From assembly GCF_027913035.1 (NCBI RefSeq), contig NZ_CP115775.1, forward strand, positions 682,001 to 746,000: a DNA stretch of 64,000 nt, given 5' to 3'. The stretch is from Paracoccus albus. GTDB taxonomy: Bacteria > Pseudomonadota > Alphaproteobacteria > Rhodobacterales > Rhodobacteraceae. Made by a program: the position numbers and the translations under genes. Position 1 is the stretch's first letter. Every line of letters begins with the position of its first letter. Under the pieces are notes generated by a model. The model ran no database searches. It saw only the letters and a list, made by a program, of their open reading frames with translations, and was not told where the DNA came from. Positions 56,813 to 64,000 of this stretch are shown here, in pieces.

Positions 56813-57442
56813 CTATCGGTTCGAATCAGAAAGGGCGGAACCGGTTACTTGGTCAACGTCGGGCGAAATGTCAAGCAAAACCCGTATTCCGGCGCGATCC
56901 CCGGTGGGCAGCCTTTCCAGCATCTGATGGACCGTCAGGCCGGTGCGCGGGTGACGCCAGCCCCCGGCAATGTCCGACAGCGGTATCAGCACGAATGCGC
57001 GGTCCTGAAGCCGCGGATGCGGCAAAACCAGCCGGTCGGGCGCGGTCTGCATTTGCTTTTCAAGCGGCAATGTCCGCCACCCGTCATGAACGGCAGCATC
57101 CGGCGCTATCGTGTCGCCCATCGCCAGCAGGTCGATATCAATCGGTCTCGCGCCCCATCGCGTGCCGTCACGGTGCCGGCCCATCTCCGCCTCGATGCGA
57201 TGCAGCACGCCAAGCACTTCGTCCGGGGAAAGGGAAGTGCGCAGCGCCGCGCAGGCATTCGCATAGTCCGGCCCGCTGCCGGCGGGAAAAGCTGCCGTTA
57301 GGTAAATTTTTGACACCGACGCTAGCGTCAGGCCCGCTTCCCTGCTAATCAACCGTAGCGCGAATCGTAATGAGTGAGCCGGAGAACCTGCCGAAGAAGA
57401 CAAGTTTGCGCCAAGGCCTATCAGGGCTAAATTTAACGACAT
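56813..57442 (-). CDS. folK: 2-amino-4-hydroxy-6-hydroxymethyldihydropteridine diphosphokinase
   Basis: A 209-residue HPPK of folate synthesis. LIGLGANLSSSAGSPAHSLR is the N-terminal substrate loop, WGARPIDIDLLAMGD carries the Asp pair that binds magnesium, and LPHPRLQDRAFVLIPLSDI closes the site. The start is ATG 57442 (MSLNLALIGLGANL); an open frame from TTG 57475 is less likely. It is divergent from the NYN-domain gene and leads folK-rpoZ-RSH. Confidence 0.94.
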   Translation of the reverse strand: MSLNLALIGLGANLSSSAGSPAHSLRFALRLISREAGLTLASVSKIYLTAAFPAGSGPDYANACAALRTSLSPDEVLGVLHRIEAEMGRHRDGTRWGARPIDIDLLAMGDTIAPDAAVHDGWRTLPLEKQMQTAPDRLVLPHPRLQDRAFVLIPLSDIAGGWRHPRTGLTVHQMLERLPTGDRAGIRVLLDISPDVDQVTGSALSDSNR

Positions 57443-57518
57443 TCTGGTTTCGGCAATCGTTTCCAGTGCTTGCAATTACATTTTGACACCCCTGTCGAGG
57501 AGTGTCGAGGGAGACTAC

Positions 57519-58103
57519 GTGTTCTATAAGGATGATCGCCTCGCCCTGTTTATAGATGGTGCGAATCTATATGCGGCGGCGAAGTCCCTGGGCTTCGATA
57601 TCGACTACAAGTTGTTGCGGCAGGAATTTGAACGCCGCGGAAAGTTGCTTAGGGCATATTACTACACCGCACTGCTGGAGAATGAAGAATATTCTCCGAT
57701 ACGACCTCTGGTAGATTGGCTGCAATATAACGGCTACGCCTTGGTCACCAAATCGGCGAAAGAATATACCGACGCTGTCGGGCGTCGGAAAATAAAAGGC
57801 AACATGGATATCGAGCTTACCGTCGATGCTATGGAGCTTGCGCAACGCATGGATCACGCGGTCCTGTTTTCCGGCGATGGCGATTTCCGCCCACTGGTTG
57901 AGGCCCTGCAACGTCAGGGCGTGCGCGTTTCCGTTGTTTCGACAACTCGCAGCCAGCCTCCGATGATAGCCGACGAACTGCGTCGCCAGGCCGACAACTT
58001 CATCGAACTGGACGCATTGCGCGATGTCATCGGGCGCCCACCGAGAGAAGTGTCTGCTCCACCGCGCGAACTGGCGCAGCCGGAGCCGGTGCGAGAAACC
58101 TGA
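57519..58103 (+). CDS. NYN-domain (LabA/DUF88) RNase-like protein
   Basis: A 194-residue protein with a PIN-like NYN domain. It has LALFIDGANLYAAAKSLGFD (first Asp), KGNMDIELTVDAMELAQRMD and AVLFSGDGDFRPLVEALQRQ with the acidic cluster SGDGDF, and a Pro-rich C-terminal tail. Such proteins are predicted metal-dependent RNases. The start is GTG 57519 (VFYKDDRLALF), with GAGGGAG eight bases upstream; a TTG at 57483 has no site. It is divergent from folK and common beside it in relatives. Confidence 0.85.
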   Translation: MFYKDDRLALFIDGANLYAAAKSLGFDIDYKLLRQEFERRGKLLRAYYYTALLENEEYSPIRPLVDWLQYNGYALVTKSAKEYTDAVGRRKIKGNMDIELTVDAMELAQRMDHAVLFSGDGDFRPLVEALQRQGVRVSVVSTTRSQPPMIADELRRQADNFIELDALRDVIGRPPREVSAPPRELAQPEPVRET

Positions 58104-58104
58104 A

Positions 58105-58130
58105 AATTACCCCTGCGGCAAACGCAGGGG
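58105..58130 (-). terminator. Terminator hairpin between NYN gene and sugar dehydrogenase gene
   Basis: CCCCTGCG (58110-58117) pairs with CGCAGGGG (58123-58130) around GCAAA. Read on the minus strand the stem is followed by TAATTTTC, so it serves the dehydrogenase gene best, and it may also stop the convergent NYN transcript. A second GC-rich dyad near 58143-58162 is weaker. Confidence 0.6.
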
Positions 58131-58181
58131 CAGGCTGAATGAGGAGGCCCGGCGGGCGCCTTTCGTCAATTCATCCGGGTC

Positions 58182-59357
58182 CTAGGCTTCGGGTGAAAGC
58201 CGATAAAGCCCGCCATCATCCTCATCCGTGACGACCCAGATCGTGCCATCACCCGCGACCTTCACGTCACGGATACGCCCGATGCCGGGGTCAAACCGCT
58301 CTTCGCCCGTAACGCGCTCGCCTTCAAGCGACAGGCGGACCAGGCCCGGCGGGCTCATTGCGCCGATCAGCAGATCACCCTGCCAGTCGCCAAACAGGCT
58401 GCCTTCATAGAAATCTGCACCTGACGGAGCGATCACGGGATCCCAGTAATAGACTGGCTGCTCCATCCCGTCCTGCACGGCGATTCCGCCATTGATCGGC
58501 CCGCCGCCATAGTCGATCCCGTAAGAGATCACCGGCCAGCCGTAATTCAGCCCGGCTTCCGGCTTGTTCAATTCATCCCCACCACGCGGGCCATGTTCAA
58601 TCGTCCAAAGCTGGCCCGAGCCGTCCAGCGTCGCCGCCTGCACATTGCGCAGACCACTTGCATAGATTTCTGGCTGCACACCCTCGCTGCCAACAAAGGG
58701 ATTGTCGGACGGGACAGAACCATCCGGCATGATGCGAACCAGCTTGCCCAGATGGTTGTCCATCTCCTGCGCAGAGTCGCGGATCGGCGTGTCGGACCGC
58801 TCTCCCAGCGTCACAAACAGGGATCCATCTCCCGCAGGTACGATCCGGCTGCCATAGTGCTTGTCGCCGTCATAGGTCGGCGTCTGGCGGAAGATCACCT
58901 GCACATCACTGACGGACGCGCCATCCTCTGCCAGCACCATCCGGGCGACGGTGGTGCCATTGCCGCCATCGCGCGGCTCGGCATAGGACAGGAAAATCAC
59001 CCGGCTTTCCGCGAAATCAGGCGACAGCGCCACATCCAGCAACCCGCCCTGTCCGCGCTCATCCACCTCGGGGATGCCGGTCACATCGGTCACGCTGCCG
59101 CCGGAATAGTATTTCAGCCGTCCCGGACGTTCGGTGATCAACGCGGCGTTTTCGGGCAGCAGTTCCACCGCCCAGGGATGCTCCAGTCCCTCGATCACGG
59201 GCTCGACCTGCAGCGTCACGCCGCTGTTCATCGCCTTGGCGCGGGTCTGCCCTTCGAATGCGGGCTGAAAATCGGTATTCGCGGCGCCCTGAGGTACGGG
59301 ATCGGCCAAAGCAGGGGCCGCGATCAGCGCGACAGCGGTGCTCAGCAAAAATCTCAT
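58182..59357 (-). CDS. PQQ-dependent aldose sugar dehydrogenase-like protein
   Basis: A 391-residue periplasmic beta-propeller of the soluble glucose/sorbosone dehydrogenase family (YliI/Asd). The signal peptide is [18 protein letters not shown]. Motifs [63 protein letters not shown] and GPRGGDELN mark the PQQ and calcium sites. It oxidises aldoses in the periplasm if PQQ is available. No pqq genes are in the window. ATG 59357 is divergent from ispH with a 100-bp gap. Confidence 0.92.
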   Translation of the reverse strand: MRFLLSTAVALIAAPALADPVPQGAANTDFQPAFEGQTRAKAMNSGVTLQVEPVIEGLEHPWAVELLPENAALITERPGRLKYYSGGSVTDVTGIPEVDERGQGGLLDVALSPDFAESRVIFLSYAEPRDGGNGTTVARMVLAEDGASVSDVQVIFRQTPTYDGDKHYGSRIVPAGDGSLFVTLGERSDTPIRDSAQEMDNHLGKLVRIMPDGSVPSDNPFVGSEGVQPEIYASGLRNVQAATLDGSGQLWTIEHGPRGGDELNKPEAGLNYGWPVISYGIDYGGGPINGGIAVQDGMEQPVYYWDPVIAPSGADFYEGSLFGDWQGDLLIGAMSPPGLVRLSLEGERVTGEERFDPGIGRIRDVKVAGDGTIWVVTDEDDGGLYRLSPEA

Positions 59358-59457
59358 CTCGAATCTCCTTTTCAGACGGTTCGGCTTGTTTTCACAACGC
59401 GCGGCGCAGGCTTCGGGTCCACTGGATTTTCCCGGCCCGGCGGGTTACGTCGCAGGC

Positions 59458-60414
59458 ATGGACCAGACAAAGCCCCCTCTGACGCTATACCTCGCCGCGC
59501 CGCGCGGTTTCTGCGCGGGCGTAGACCGCGCCATCAAGATCGTCGAAATGGCGCTGCAGAAATGGGGTGCGCCGGTCTATGTGCGTCACGAGATCGTGCA
59601 TAATAAATTCGTCGTCGACGGGCTGCGCGAAAAGGGCGCGGTCTTTGTCGAGGAGTTGGACGAATGCCCCGACGACCGCCCGGTGATCTTCTCGGCCCAT
59701 GGCGTGCCGAAGGCTGTCCCTGCCGAGGCGCGGCGGCGCGAGATGGTCTTTGTCGATGCCACCTGTCCGCTGGTCAGCAAGGTCCATGTAGAGGCCGAGC
59801 GTCACCACGCCGCCGGCCTGCAGATGGTGATGATCGGCCATGCCGGCCACCCTGAGGTGTTGGGCACGATGGGCCAGCTGCCGGCTGGAGAGGTTCTGCT
59901 GGTCGAAACCGTCGAAGATGTCGCCGCGATCACCCCGCGCGACCCGGATCAATTGGCCTTTATCACGCAGACCACCCTTTCGGTCGATGATACCGCCGCC
60001 ATCGTCGCCGCACTTCAGGCACGCTTCCCGGCCATTATCGGCCCAGCGAAAGAGGATATCTGCTACGCCACCACCAACAGGCAGGCCGCGGTCAAGGCGG
60101 TCGCGCCCAGGATCGACGCTCTTCTCGTGATCGGCGCGCCGAACAGTTCCAATTCGCGCCGTCTGGTCGAGGTCGGAAAGGCCGCCGGTTGCGATTATTC
60201 GCAGCTTGTGATGCGTGCGAATGAAATCGACTGGCGTGCGATGCAGGGCATCCGCGCCGTTGGTGTGACAGCCGGCGCCAGTGCACCTGAAGTGCTGATC
60301 AACGAAGTCATCGACGCCTTCCGCGCCCGGTTCGATGTGACGGTCGAGATTGTCGAAACCGCGCAGGAAAATGTCGAGTTCAAGGTGCCGCGCGTCTTGC
60401 GTGAATCCGCCTGA
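59458..60414 (+). CDS. ispH: 4-hydroxy-3-methylbut-2-enyl diphosphate reductase
   Basis: A 318-residue Fe-S enzyme for the last step of the MEP isoprenoid pathway. The three cluster cysteines are Cys19 (RGFCAGV), Cys103 (DATCPLV) and Cys202 ([11 protein letters not shown]); [15 protein letters not shown] and [14 protein letters not shown] are also conserved. The start is ATG 59458; the frame extends upstream to 59338 without conservation. It heads a plus-strand run ispH, GST, lysE-like, rnhA. Confidence 0.97.
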   Translation: MDQTKPPLTLYLAAPRGFCAGVDRAIKIVEMALQKWGAPVYVRHEIVHNKFVVDGLREKGAVFVEELDECPDDRPVIFSAHGVPKAVPAEARRREMVFVDATCPLVSKVHVEAERHHAAGLQMVMIGHAGHPEVLGTMGQLPAGEVLLVETVEDVAAITPRDPDQLAFITQTTLSVDDTAAIVAALQARFPAIIGPAKEDICYATTNRQAAVKAVAPRIDALLVIGAPNSSNSRRLVEVGKAAGCDYSQLVMRANEIDWRAMQGIRAVGVTAGASAPEVLINEVIDAFRARFDVTVEIVETAQENVEFKVPRVLRESA

Positions 60415-60452
60415 TCGGGCCTTATCGCCCTCGTTTTTGTGATGAGGGAAAG

Positions 60453-61058
60453 ATGAAGCTCTATTCCATGCCGTCTTCCGGCAACTCCTTTAAGGTGAGG
60501 CTGCTGCTCGCGCTGCTGGGGCGTGATGCGCATATTGTTTCTGTCGAGGATGATTCACCCGCTCTGGCGGATGCCAAGCAGACCGGACGCCTGCCCTTTG
60601 GCAAGGCCCCAGTACTTGAGCTGGATGACGGTCGACTTTTGCCCGAATCCAACGCAATTCTGCATTTTCTGGGCCGCGGGACAGAATTTGTTCCCGCCGA
60701 CCCGTTCGATCACGCGGAAATGCTTGCGTGGATGTTCTGGGAACAGAACGCGCATGAGGGGGTGATCGCAGTGCGCGCCGGCATTCAGCACTATCCACGC
60801 CGTCGCCACCTTGCCACCCCGGAACGCCTTTCGGAATTGCTGGACCGTGGCCACGAGATCTTGCAGGTGATGGAAGACCGGCTGTCCGACCATGACTGGT
60901 TGGCGGGCGGGGCCATAAGCCTCGCCGATATCTGCCTTTACGCATACACCCATACTGCAGGCGAACGCGGCGGATTTGACATGAGCCGCTTTCCGGGCAT
61001 CAATCGCTGGATCGCGCGTATTTCCGCGCTGCCAGGATATAAGGGATTGCTTGAATGA
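60453..61058 (+). CDS. Glutathione S-transferase family protein
   Basis: A 201-residue cytosolic GST. The N-terminal thioredoxin-like domain opens KLYSMPSSGNSFKVRLLLAL, with GKAPVLELDDGRLLPESNAI giving the cis-Pro and the glutathione-binding ES pair. The helical domain contains WLAGGAISLADICLYAYTH. The substrate is unknown. ATG 60453 follows GAGGGAAAG. Its stop overlaps the next gene (ATGA). Confidence 0.92.
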   Translation: MKLYSMPSSGNSFKVRLLLALLGRDAHIVSVEDDSPALADAKQTGRLPFGKAPVLELDDGRLLPESNAILHFLGRGTEFVPADPFDHAEMLAWMFWEQNAHEGVIAVRAGIQHYPRRRHLATPERLSELLDRGHEILQVMEDRLSDHDWLAGGAISLADICLYAYTHTAGERGGFDMSRFPGINRWIARISALPGYKGLLE

Positions 61059-61657
61059 GTTGGGATTATCTGCTGACCGCCTTCATCGTGTGCCTCGCAC
61101 CCGGTATCGGCGTCGTTTATACGCTTTCGACCACGCTCGGCGGCGGGTTTCGCGCGGGTTTCTGGGCCGCCACCGGCTGCACGATTGCCACCGTGATCCA
61201 TATGGTCGTCGCCATGGCGGGTCTTGCGGCGGTCCTGCACACAAGTGCGATCCTGTTTCAGATCATCAAATTCGCCGGGGTTGCATACCTGCTGTGGATG
61301 GCATGGGCGGTCCTGCGCGACCACGGAGGCCTGTCCGTCCGCCCGGCAGAGCCCGCACCAGCCGCCCAACTGATTCGCCGCGGCGTCCTTCTGAACATCC
61401 TGAATCCGAAGCTGCCCTTGTTCTTCATGGCCTTCATCCCGCAATTCATGCCGGAAGGGGCGGGAACGTGGATGCTGCTGCAACTGGGCGCAGGCTTCAC
61501 GGGCATGACCTTCGCGGTTTTCATGGGCTATGTCGCGCTTGCCGCGACCGGTCGCCAGCGGGTGCTGGCCAGCGAAACGGCAATGAACTGGCTGCGCCGC
61601 GCCTTCGCGGCAAGCTTCGCGCTTCTCGGCCTGAAACTCGCGACAGAGCGCGCCTGA
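61055..61657 (+). CDS. LysE/RhtB-family amino-acid exporter
   Basis: A 200-residue inner-membrane protein with about six helices. It opens [20 protein letters not shown] with the family's PG motif, followed by [20 protein letters not shown] and [20 protein letters not shown] (NPK motif). It exports an amino acid or derivative. ATG 61055 overlaps the GST stop by four bases, so the two are coupled. Confidence 0.92.
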   Translation: MSWDYLLTAFIVCLAPGIGVVYTLSTTLGGGFRAGFWAATGCTIATVIHMVVAMAGLAAVLHTSAILFQIIKFAGVAYLLWMAWAVLRDHGGLSVRPAEPAPAAQLIRRGVLLNILNPKLPLFFMAFIPQFMPEGAGTWMLLQLGAGFTGMTFAVFMGYVALAATGRQRVLASETAMNWLRRAFAASFALLGLKLATERA

Positions 61658-61697
61658 CCGCTTCCCCCCGGCGCGGGCATCGTCTAGAAGCCCGCGC

Positions 61698-62150
61698 ATG
61701 AACGAACTTTACGCATGGACCGACGGGGCCTGCTCCGGCAATCCCGGCCCCGGAGGCTGGGGTGTTCTGATGCGCGCCATGAAGGGCAGCGACATCGCCA
61801 AGGAACGCGAGCTGTCCGGGGGCGAGGCCGACACCACCAATAACCGCATGGAACTGATGGCCGCCATCACGGCGCTTGAAACCCTGACGCGGGCCTCGGC
61901 GATCACCATCACCACCGATTCGGCCTATGTAAAGAACGGCGTCACCAACTGGATTCATGGCTGGAAGCGGAATGGCTGGAAAACCGCTGACAAAAAGCCG
62001 GTGAAGAATGTCGACCTGTGGCAGCGGCTTGATGCGGCTCAGGCCCGCCACAATGTGACCTGGGAATGGATCAAGGGCCATGCCGGCCACCCGGAAAACG
62101 AACGCGCCGATGAACTGGCGCGGGCGGGCATGGCGCCCTTCAAGCCCTGA
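61698..62150 (+). CDS. rnhA: Ribonuclease HI
   Basis: A 150-residue RNase HI that removes RNA from RNA-DNA hybrids. The DEDD residues are Asp9 ([14 protein letters not shown]), Glu52 ([10 protein letters not shown]), Asp74 ([10 protein letters not shown]) and Asp138 (ENERADELA). KGHAGHPEN is the His-containing flap. ATG 61698. It is convergent with the DUF177 gene, nine bases between stops. Confidence 0.97.
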   Translation: MNELYAWTDGACSGNPGPGGWGVLMRAMKGSDIAKERELSGGEADTTNNRMELMAAITALETLTRASAITITTDSAYVKNGVTNWIHGWKRNGWKTADKKPVKNVDLWQRLDAAQARHNVTWEWIKGHAGHPENERADELARAGMAPFKP

Positions 62151-62159
62151 CGGAAACCT

Positions 62160-62693
62160 CTATTCCTTGCTGCCCTTCATCAGATCGGCCAGCCCCGCAA
62201 AGGGCTTGCGCGATTCTTCTTCATCGGCACCGTCATCGTCGGTCGCTTCTTCCGGCATCTCGGCCCCCGGCGCGATCGGCCGTACGGGCAGGGCAAGGGC
62301 CAACGCCTCCAACGCGATATCGCCAAGCTGAATCCACTGGCCAAGCGGCTCCAGGCTTTCATCGCCCATCTCGACCTCCTCCTCATCAGGGGAACTCACA
62401 TGGTGTGAAAAGATCAGCGAAACATCTTCGGAAATGTCCGTCTCAACCGGATCGAGCGTAATCGCGCAGGGCTGCACGACCTTCGCCACCAGCTTGCCTG
62501 ACAGCGCCCAGTCATCTGCACCCGACGCGCGGACATTGCCGGTGAAGCGCAACTGAGGCAGGGCGATCAGATCCATCCGGGCCGCAATGCGGTCGCGCGC
62601 CGCAGCATCAGGATCAATATCGAATTCATTGTCGCGACTGGGCGACAGATGCGCGACGCGAAGTCTCTGGGGTATGGGACTGCCTTCCGACAT
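62160..62693 (-). CDS. DUF177 / YceD family protein
   Basis: A 177-residue protein of the YceD family, which takes part in 23S rRNA metabolism in E. coli and plants. LRFTGNVRASGADDWALSGK, KVVQPCAITLDPVETDISED and ESRKPFAGLADLMKGSKE (the conserved C-terminal 'PFA.L..Lk') identify it. No rpmF or plsX gene adjoins it here. The start is ATG 62693 (MSEGSPIPQRLRV); an upstream extension to 62813 overlaps the bamE promoter and is rejected. Divergent from bamE, as is common in Rhodobacterales. Confidence 0.88.
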   Translation of the reverse strand: MSEGSPIPQRLRVAHLSPSRDNEFDIDPDAAARDRIAARMDLIALPQLRFTGNVRASGADDWALSGKLVAKVVQPCAITLDPVETDISEDVSLIFSHHVSSPDEEEVEMGDESLEPLGQWIQLGDIALEALALALPVRPIAPGAEMPEEATDDDGADEEESRKPFAGLADLMKGSKE

Positions 62694-62813
62694 AAGCCTT
62701 TCCGAATGGATTCCTGACACTAGACCGTGAACTTCTTGAGCGCACCGGCCGAGTTTGCTAAGCCGTTCAGGCGGCGTCAACCGGGGCCGTGCATCTGGCG
62801 GGAAAGACCACAT

Positions 62814-63260
62814 ATGTTATCGATCCGCATCGTTGTTTTTGCGCTGACGATTTTTGCCGCCGGCTGTGCGCCGGTTTATCGCCATCACGGCTATGTCCCG
62901 CCCGAAACCGATCTGGCGCTCGTTCAGGTCGGTCAGACGAGCCAGTTTGAGCTTGAAAGCATGATTGGCAGGCCCGGATCGCAGGGTCTGCTGGCCGGAT
63001 CGTCATGGTATTATGTCGGCTCACGCTGGCGTCACTTCGGTGCGCTGCGGCCGCAGGAAGTCGACCGTCAGGTGGTCGCTGTTCATTTCATGCCCGATGG
63101 CACCGTCTCTAATATCGAACGTTTCGGTTTGGAACAGGGGCGCGTCGTCGTGCTGTCACGCCGCGTGACCGATTCGAACGTGACCTCGATCAGCCTGATT
63201 CGTCAGCTTCTCGGCAATATCGGCAACTTTAACCCGGCAGGTGTGTTGGGAGGGGACTAG
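62814..63260 (+). CDS. bamE: Outer-membrane assembly lipoprotein BamE
   Basis: A 148-residue SmpA/OmlA-domain lipoprotein. The lipobox AAGC lies after a hydrophobic signal (IRIVVFALTIFAAGC), with lipidation on Cys18. The BamE fold follows with LALVQVGQTSQFELESMIGR and SWYYVGSRWRHFGALRPQE. It stabilises the beta-barrel assembly machine. The start is ATG 62814 with GGAAAG upstream. It is divergent from the DUF177 gene. Confidence 0.92.
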   Translation: MLSIRIVVFALTIFAAGCAPVYRHHGYVPPETDLALVQVGQTSQFELESMIGRPGSQGLLAGSSWYYVGSRWRHFGALRPQEVDRQVVAVHFMPDGTVSNIERFGLEQGRVVVLSRRVTDSNVTSISLIRQLLGNIGNFNPAGVLGGD

Positions 63261-63333
63261 GGGCGTGATCGTGGGCTTTCGCAAAGGCTGAAAACCGGAC
63301 AAGCTCGTCCCATCCATTTGCCCGGAGGATGAA

Positions 63334-64000
63334 GTGCCTGACGCCCGCGAACCCATCGAGGCCCACGATCCCTCGGCCAGTCTGACTGTTTCCCGGCGCC
63401 CCGTGCCGCTGCCGACGATCCTGACGACTTTTGCCGTGGCAATCACATTCGTCGTGATCTGGAAGCTGTCATTCGTTCTGCTGATGGGTTTCGCGGCCAT
63501 CCTGCTTGCCATCGCGCTGCACAAGACGGCGGGCTATGTGACGCGCTACCTGAAAATTTCGCGGAACATATCGGTCTTTCTGGTGATCGGTATCGTCCTT
63601 CTGGCTGTCATTCTGCTGATCATCAATGCCGGTCCGCAGATCACCCAGCAGATGCGTCAGCTTTTCGCCGCCATCCCAGAGGCCTGGCAGCAGGTCACCG
63701 ACTGGATCAACAGCTCTGCCATCGGCAATTTTCTCTTTGAGCGAACGACCGAAGGCGGGGCGACGCCACCGGATCAGCGCAGCGGGCAGACAGGTGGCGG
63801 GATGCGCGCCACTGCGGAATCCTTCACCGGCATCTTCGGCGTCGTCCGCGGCACGGTAAATGCTGTCATCGGCGGCGTCGCCAATCTCGTTCTGGTCTGT
63901 ATCACCGCGATCTTCCTGGCCTTGCATCCAAAGCCCTATATTGACGGTGTCCTGCGTCTGGTCCCGATTGGCCACCGCGATGAAGCCCATGACATCATGC
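63334..64000 (+). CDS. AI-2E family transporter, N-terminal part (cut by window edge)
   Basis: The frame opens at GTG 63334 (VPDAREPIEAHDPSASLTVS), six bases after GGAGG, and stays open to base 64000: at least 222 residues. Helices near the N-terminus (LPTILTTFAVAITFVVIWKL, VLLMGFAAILLAIALHKTAG, SVFLVIGIVLLAVILLIINA) and the region LPHPKPYIDG-like FLALHPKPYIDGVLRLVPIG match the YdgG/TqsA/PerM family. Members move small molecules such as AI-2 or ions; the substrate is unknown. The Gln/Ala-rich periplasmic-side insertion around 100-150 is usual. The C-terminal half lies outside the window. Confidence 0.88.
   Translation, partial: MPDAREPIEAHDPSASLTVSRRPVPLPTILTTFAVAITFVVIWKLSFVLLMGFAAILLAIALHKTAGYVTRYLKISRNISVFLVIGIVLLAVILLIINAGPQITQQMRQLFAAIPEAWQQVTDWINSSAIGNFLFERTTEGGATPPDQRSGQTGGGMRATAESFTGIFGVVRGTVNAVIGGVANLVLVCITAIFLALHPKPYIDGVLRLVPIGHRDEAHDIM

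Overview
The window looks like chromosomal DNA of a GC-rich alphaproteobacterium, most likely order Rhodobacterales and close to Paracoccus. The reasons are the hisS-hisZ-hisG order, the rpoZ next to a single bifunctional RSH enzyme, the mreBCD-pbpA-rodA cluster, the hmuSTUV haem set and a GC-rich hairpin element of a type I associate with Rhodobacterales. The genus is an inference from gene content, not a database result.

Layout. 1-2244: start of tyrS, two identical tRNA-Asp genes, then an AT-rich scar holding a serine-recombinase remnant and a broken IS5-type transposase. 2245-6009: haem uptake and use operon hmuS-T-U-V. 6268-24660: two adjacent peptide-type ABC importer clusters. The first (6268-12758) has a LysR regulator on the opposite strand and carries a creatininase-family protein and an RraA-like protein. 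The second (13791-24660) carries an acetamidase/formamidase, a gamma-glutamyltransferase and a 2-hydroxyacid dehydrogenase. It is headed by an AmiC-like ligand sensor and an ANTAR RNA-binding protein, with a strong intrinsic terminator just before the first gene: the layout of a ligand-controlled antitermination switch. 24896-31558: arsenic region with arsJ, its GAPDH partner, an ArsR-ArsC fusion, ACR3, then a UspA protein and a SulP transporter.

31868-44563: housekeeping (proS, hisGZS, slyX, an MIP18-family Fe-S factor, a glutaredoxin-type arsC). A capsule block kpsT-kpsE-kdsA runs into a BON-MscS channel, followed by a UDG-family protein, an SseB-family protein and a GhrA-like reductase. 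44659-50259: cell-shape cluster mreB-mreC-mreD-pbpA-rodA. 50517-64000: putative rhamnosyltransferase, leuA with a leucine-rich leader peptide, DUF2062, RSH, rpoZ, folK, a NYN-domain protein, a PQQ-type sugar dehydrogenase, ispH, a GST, a LysE exporter, rnhA, a DUF177 protein, bamE and the start of an AI-2E family transporter.

Most operons are tightly packed with ATGA or TGATG junctions, which fixes many starts. The points most worth follow-up are the AmiC/ANTAR terminator leader, the apparently leaderless leu leader peptide, and the ArsR-ArsC fusion whose DNA-binding half has no cysteine and whose start codon lies inside a 13-bp-arm palindrome. No CRISPR array, rRNA operon or prophage was seen.
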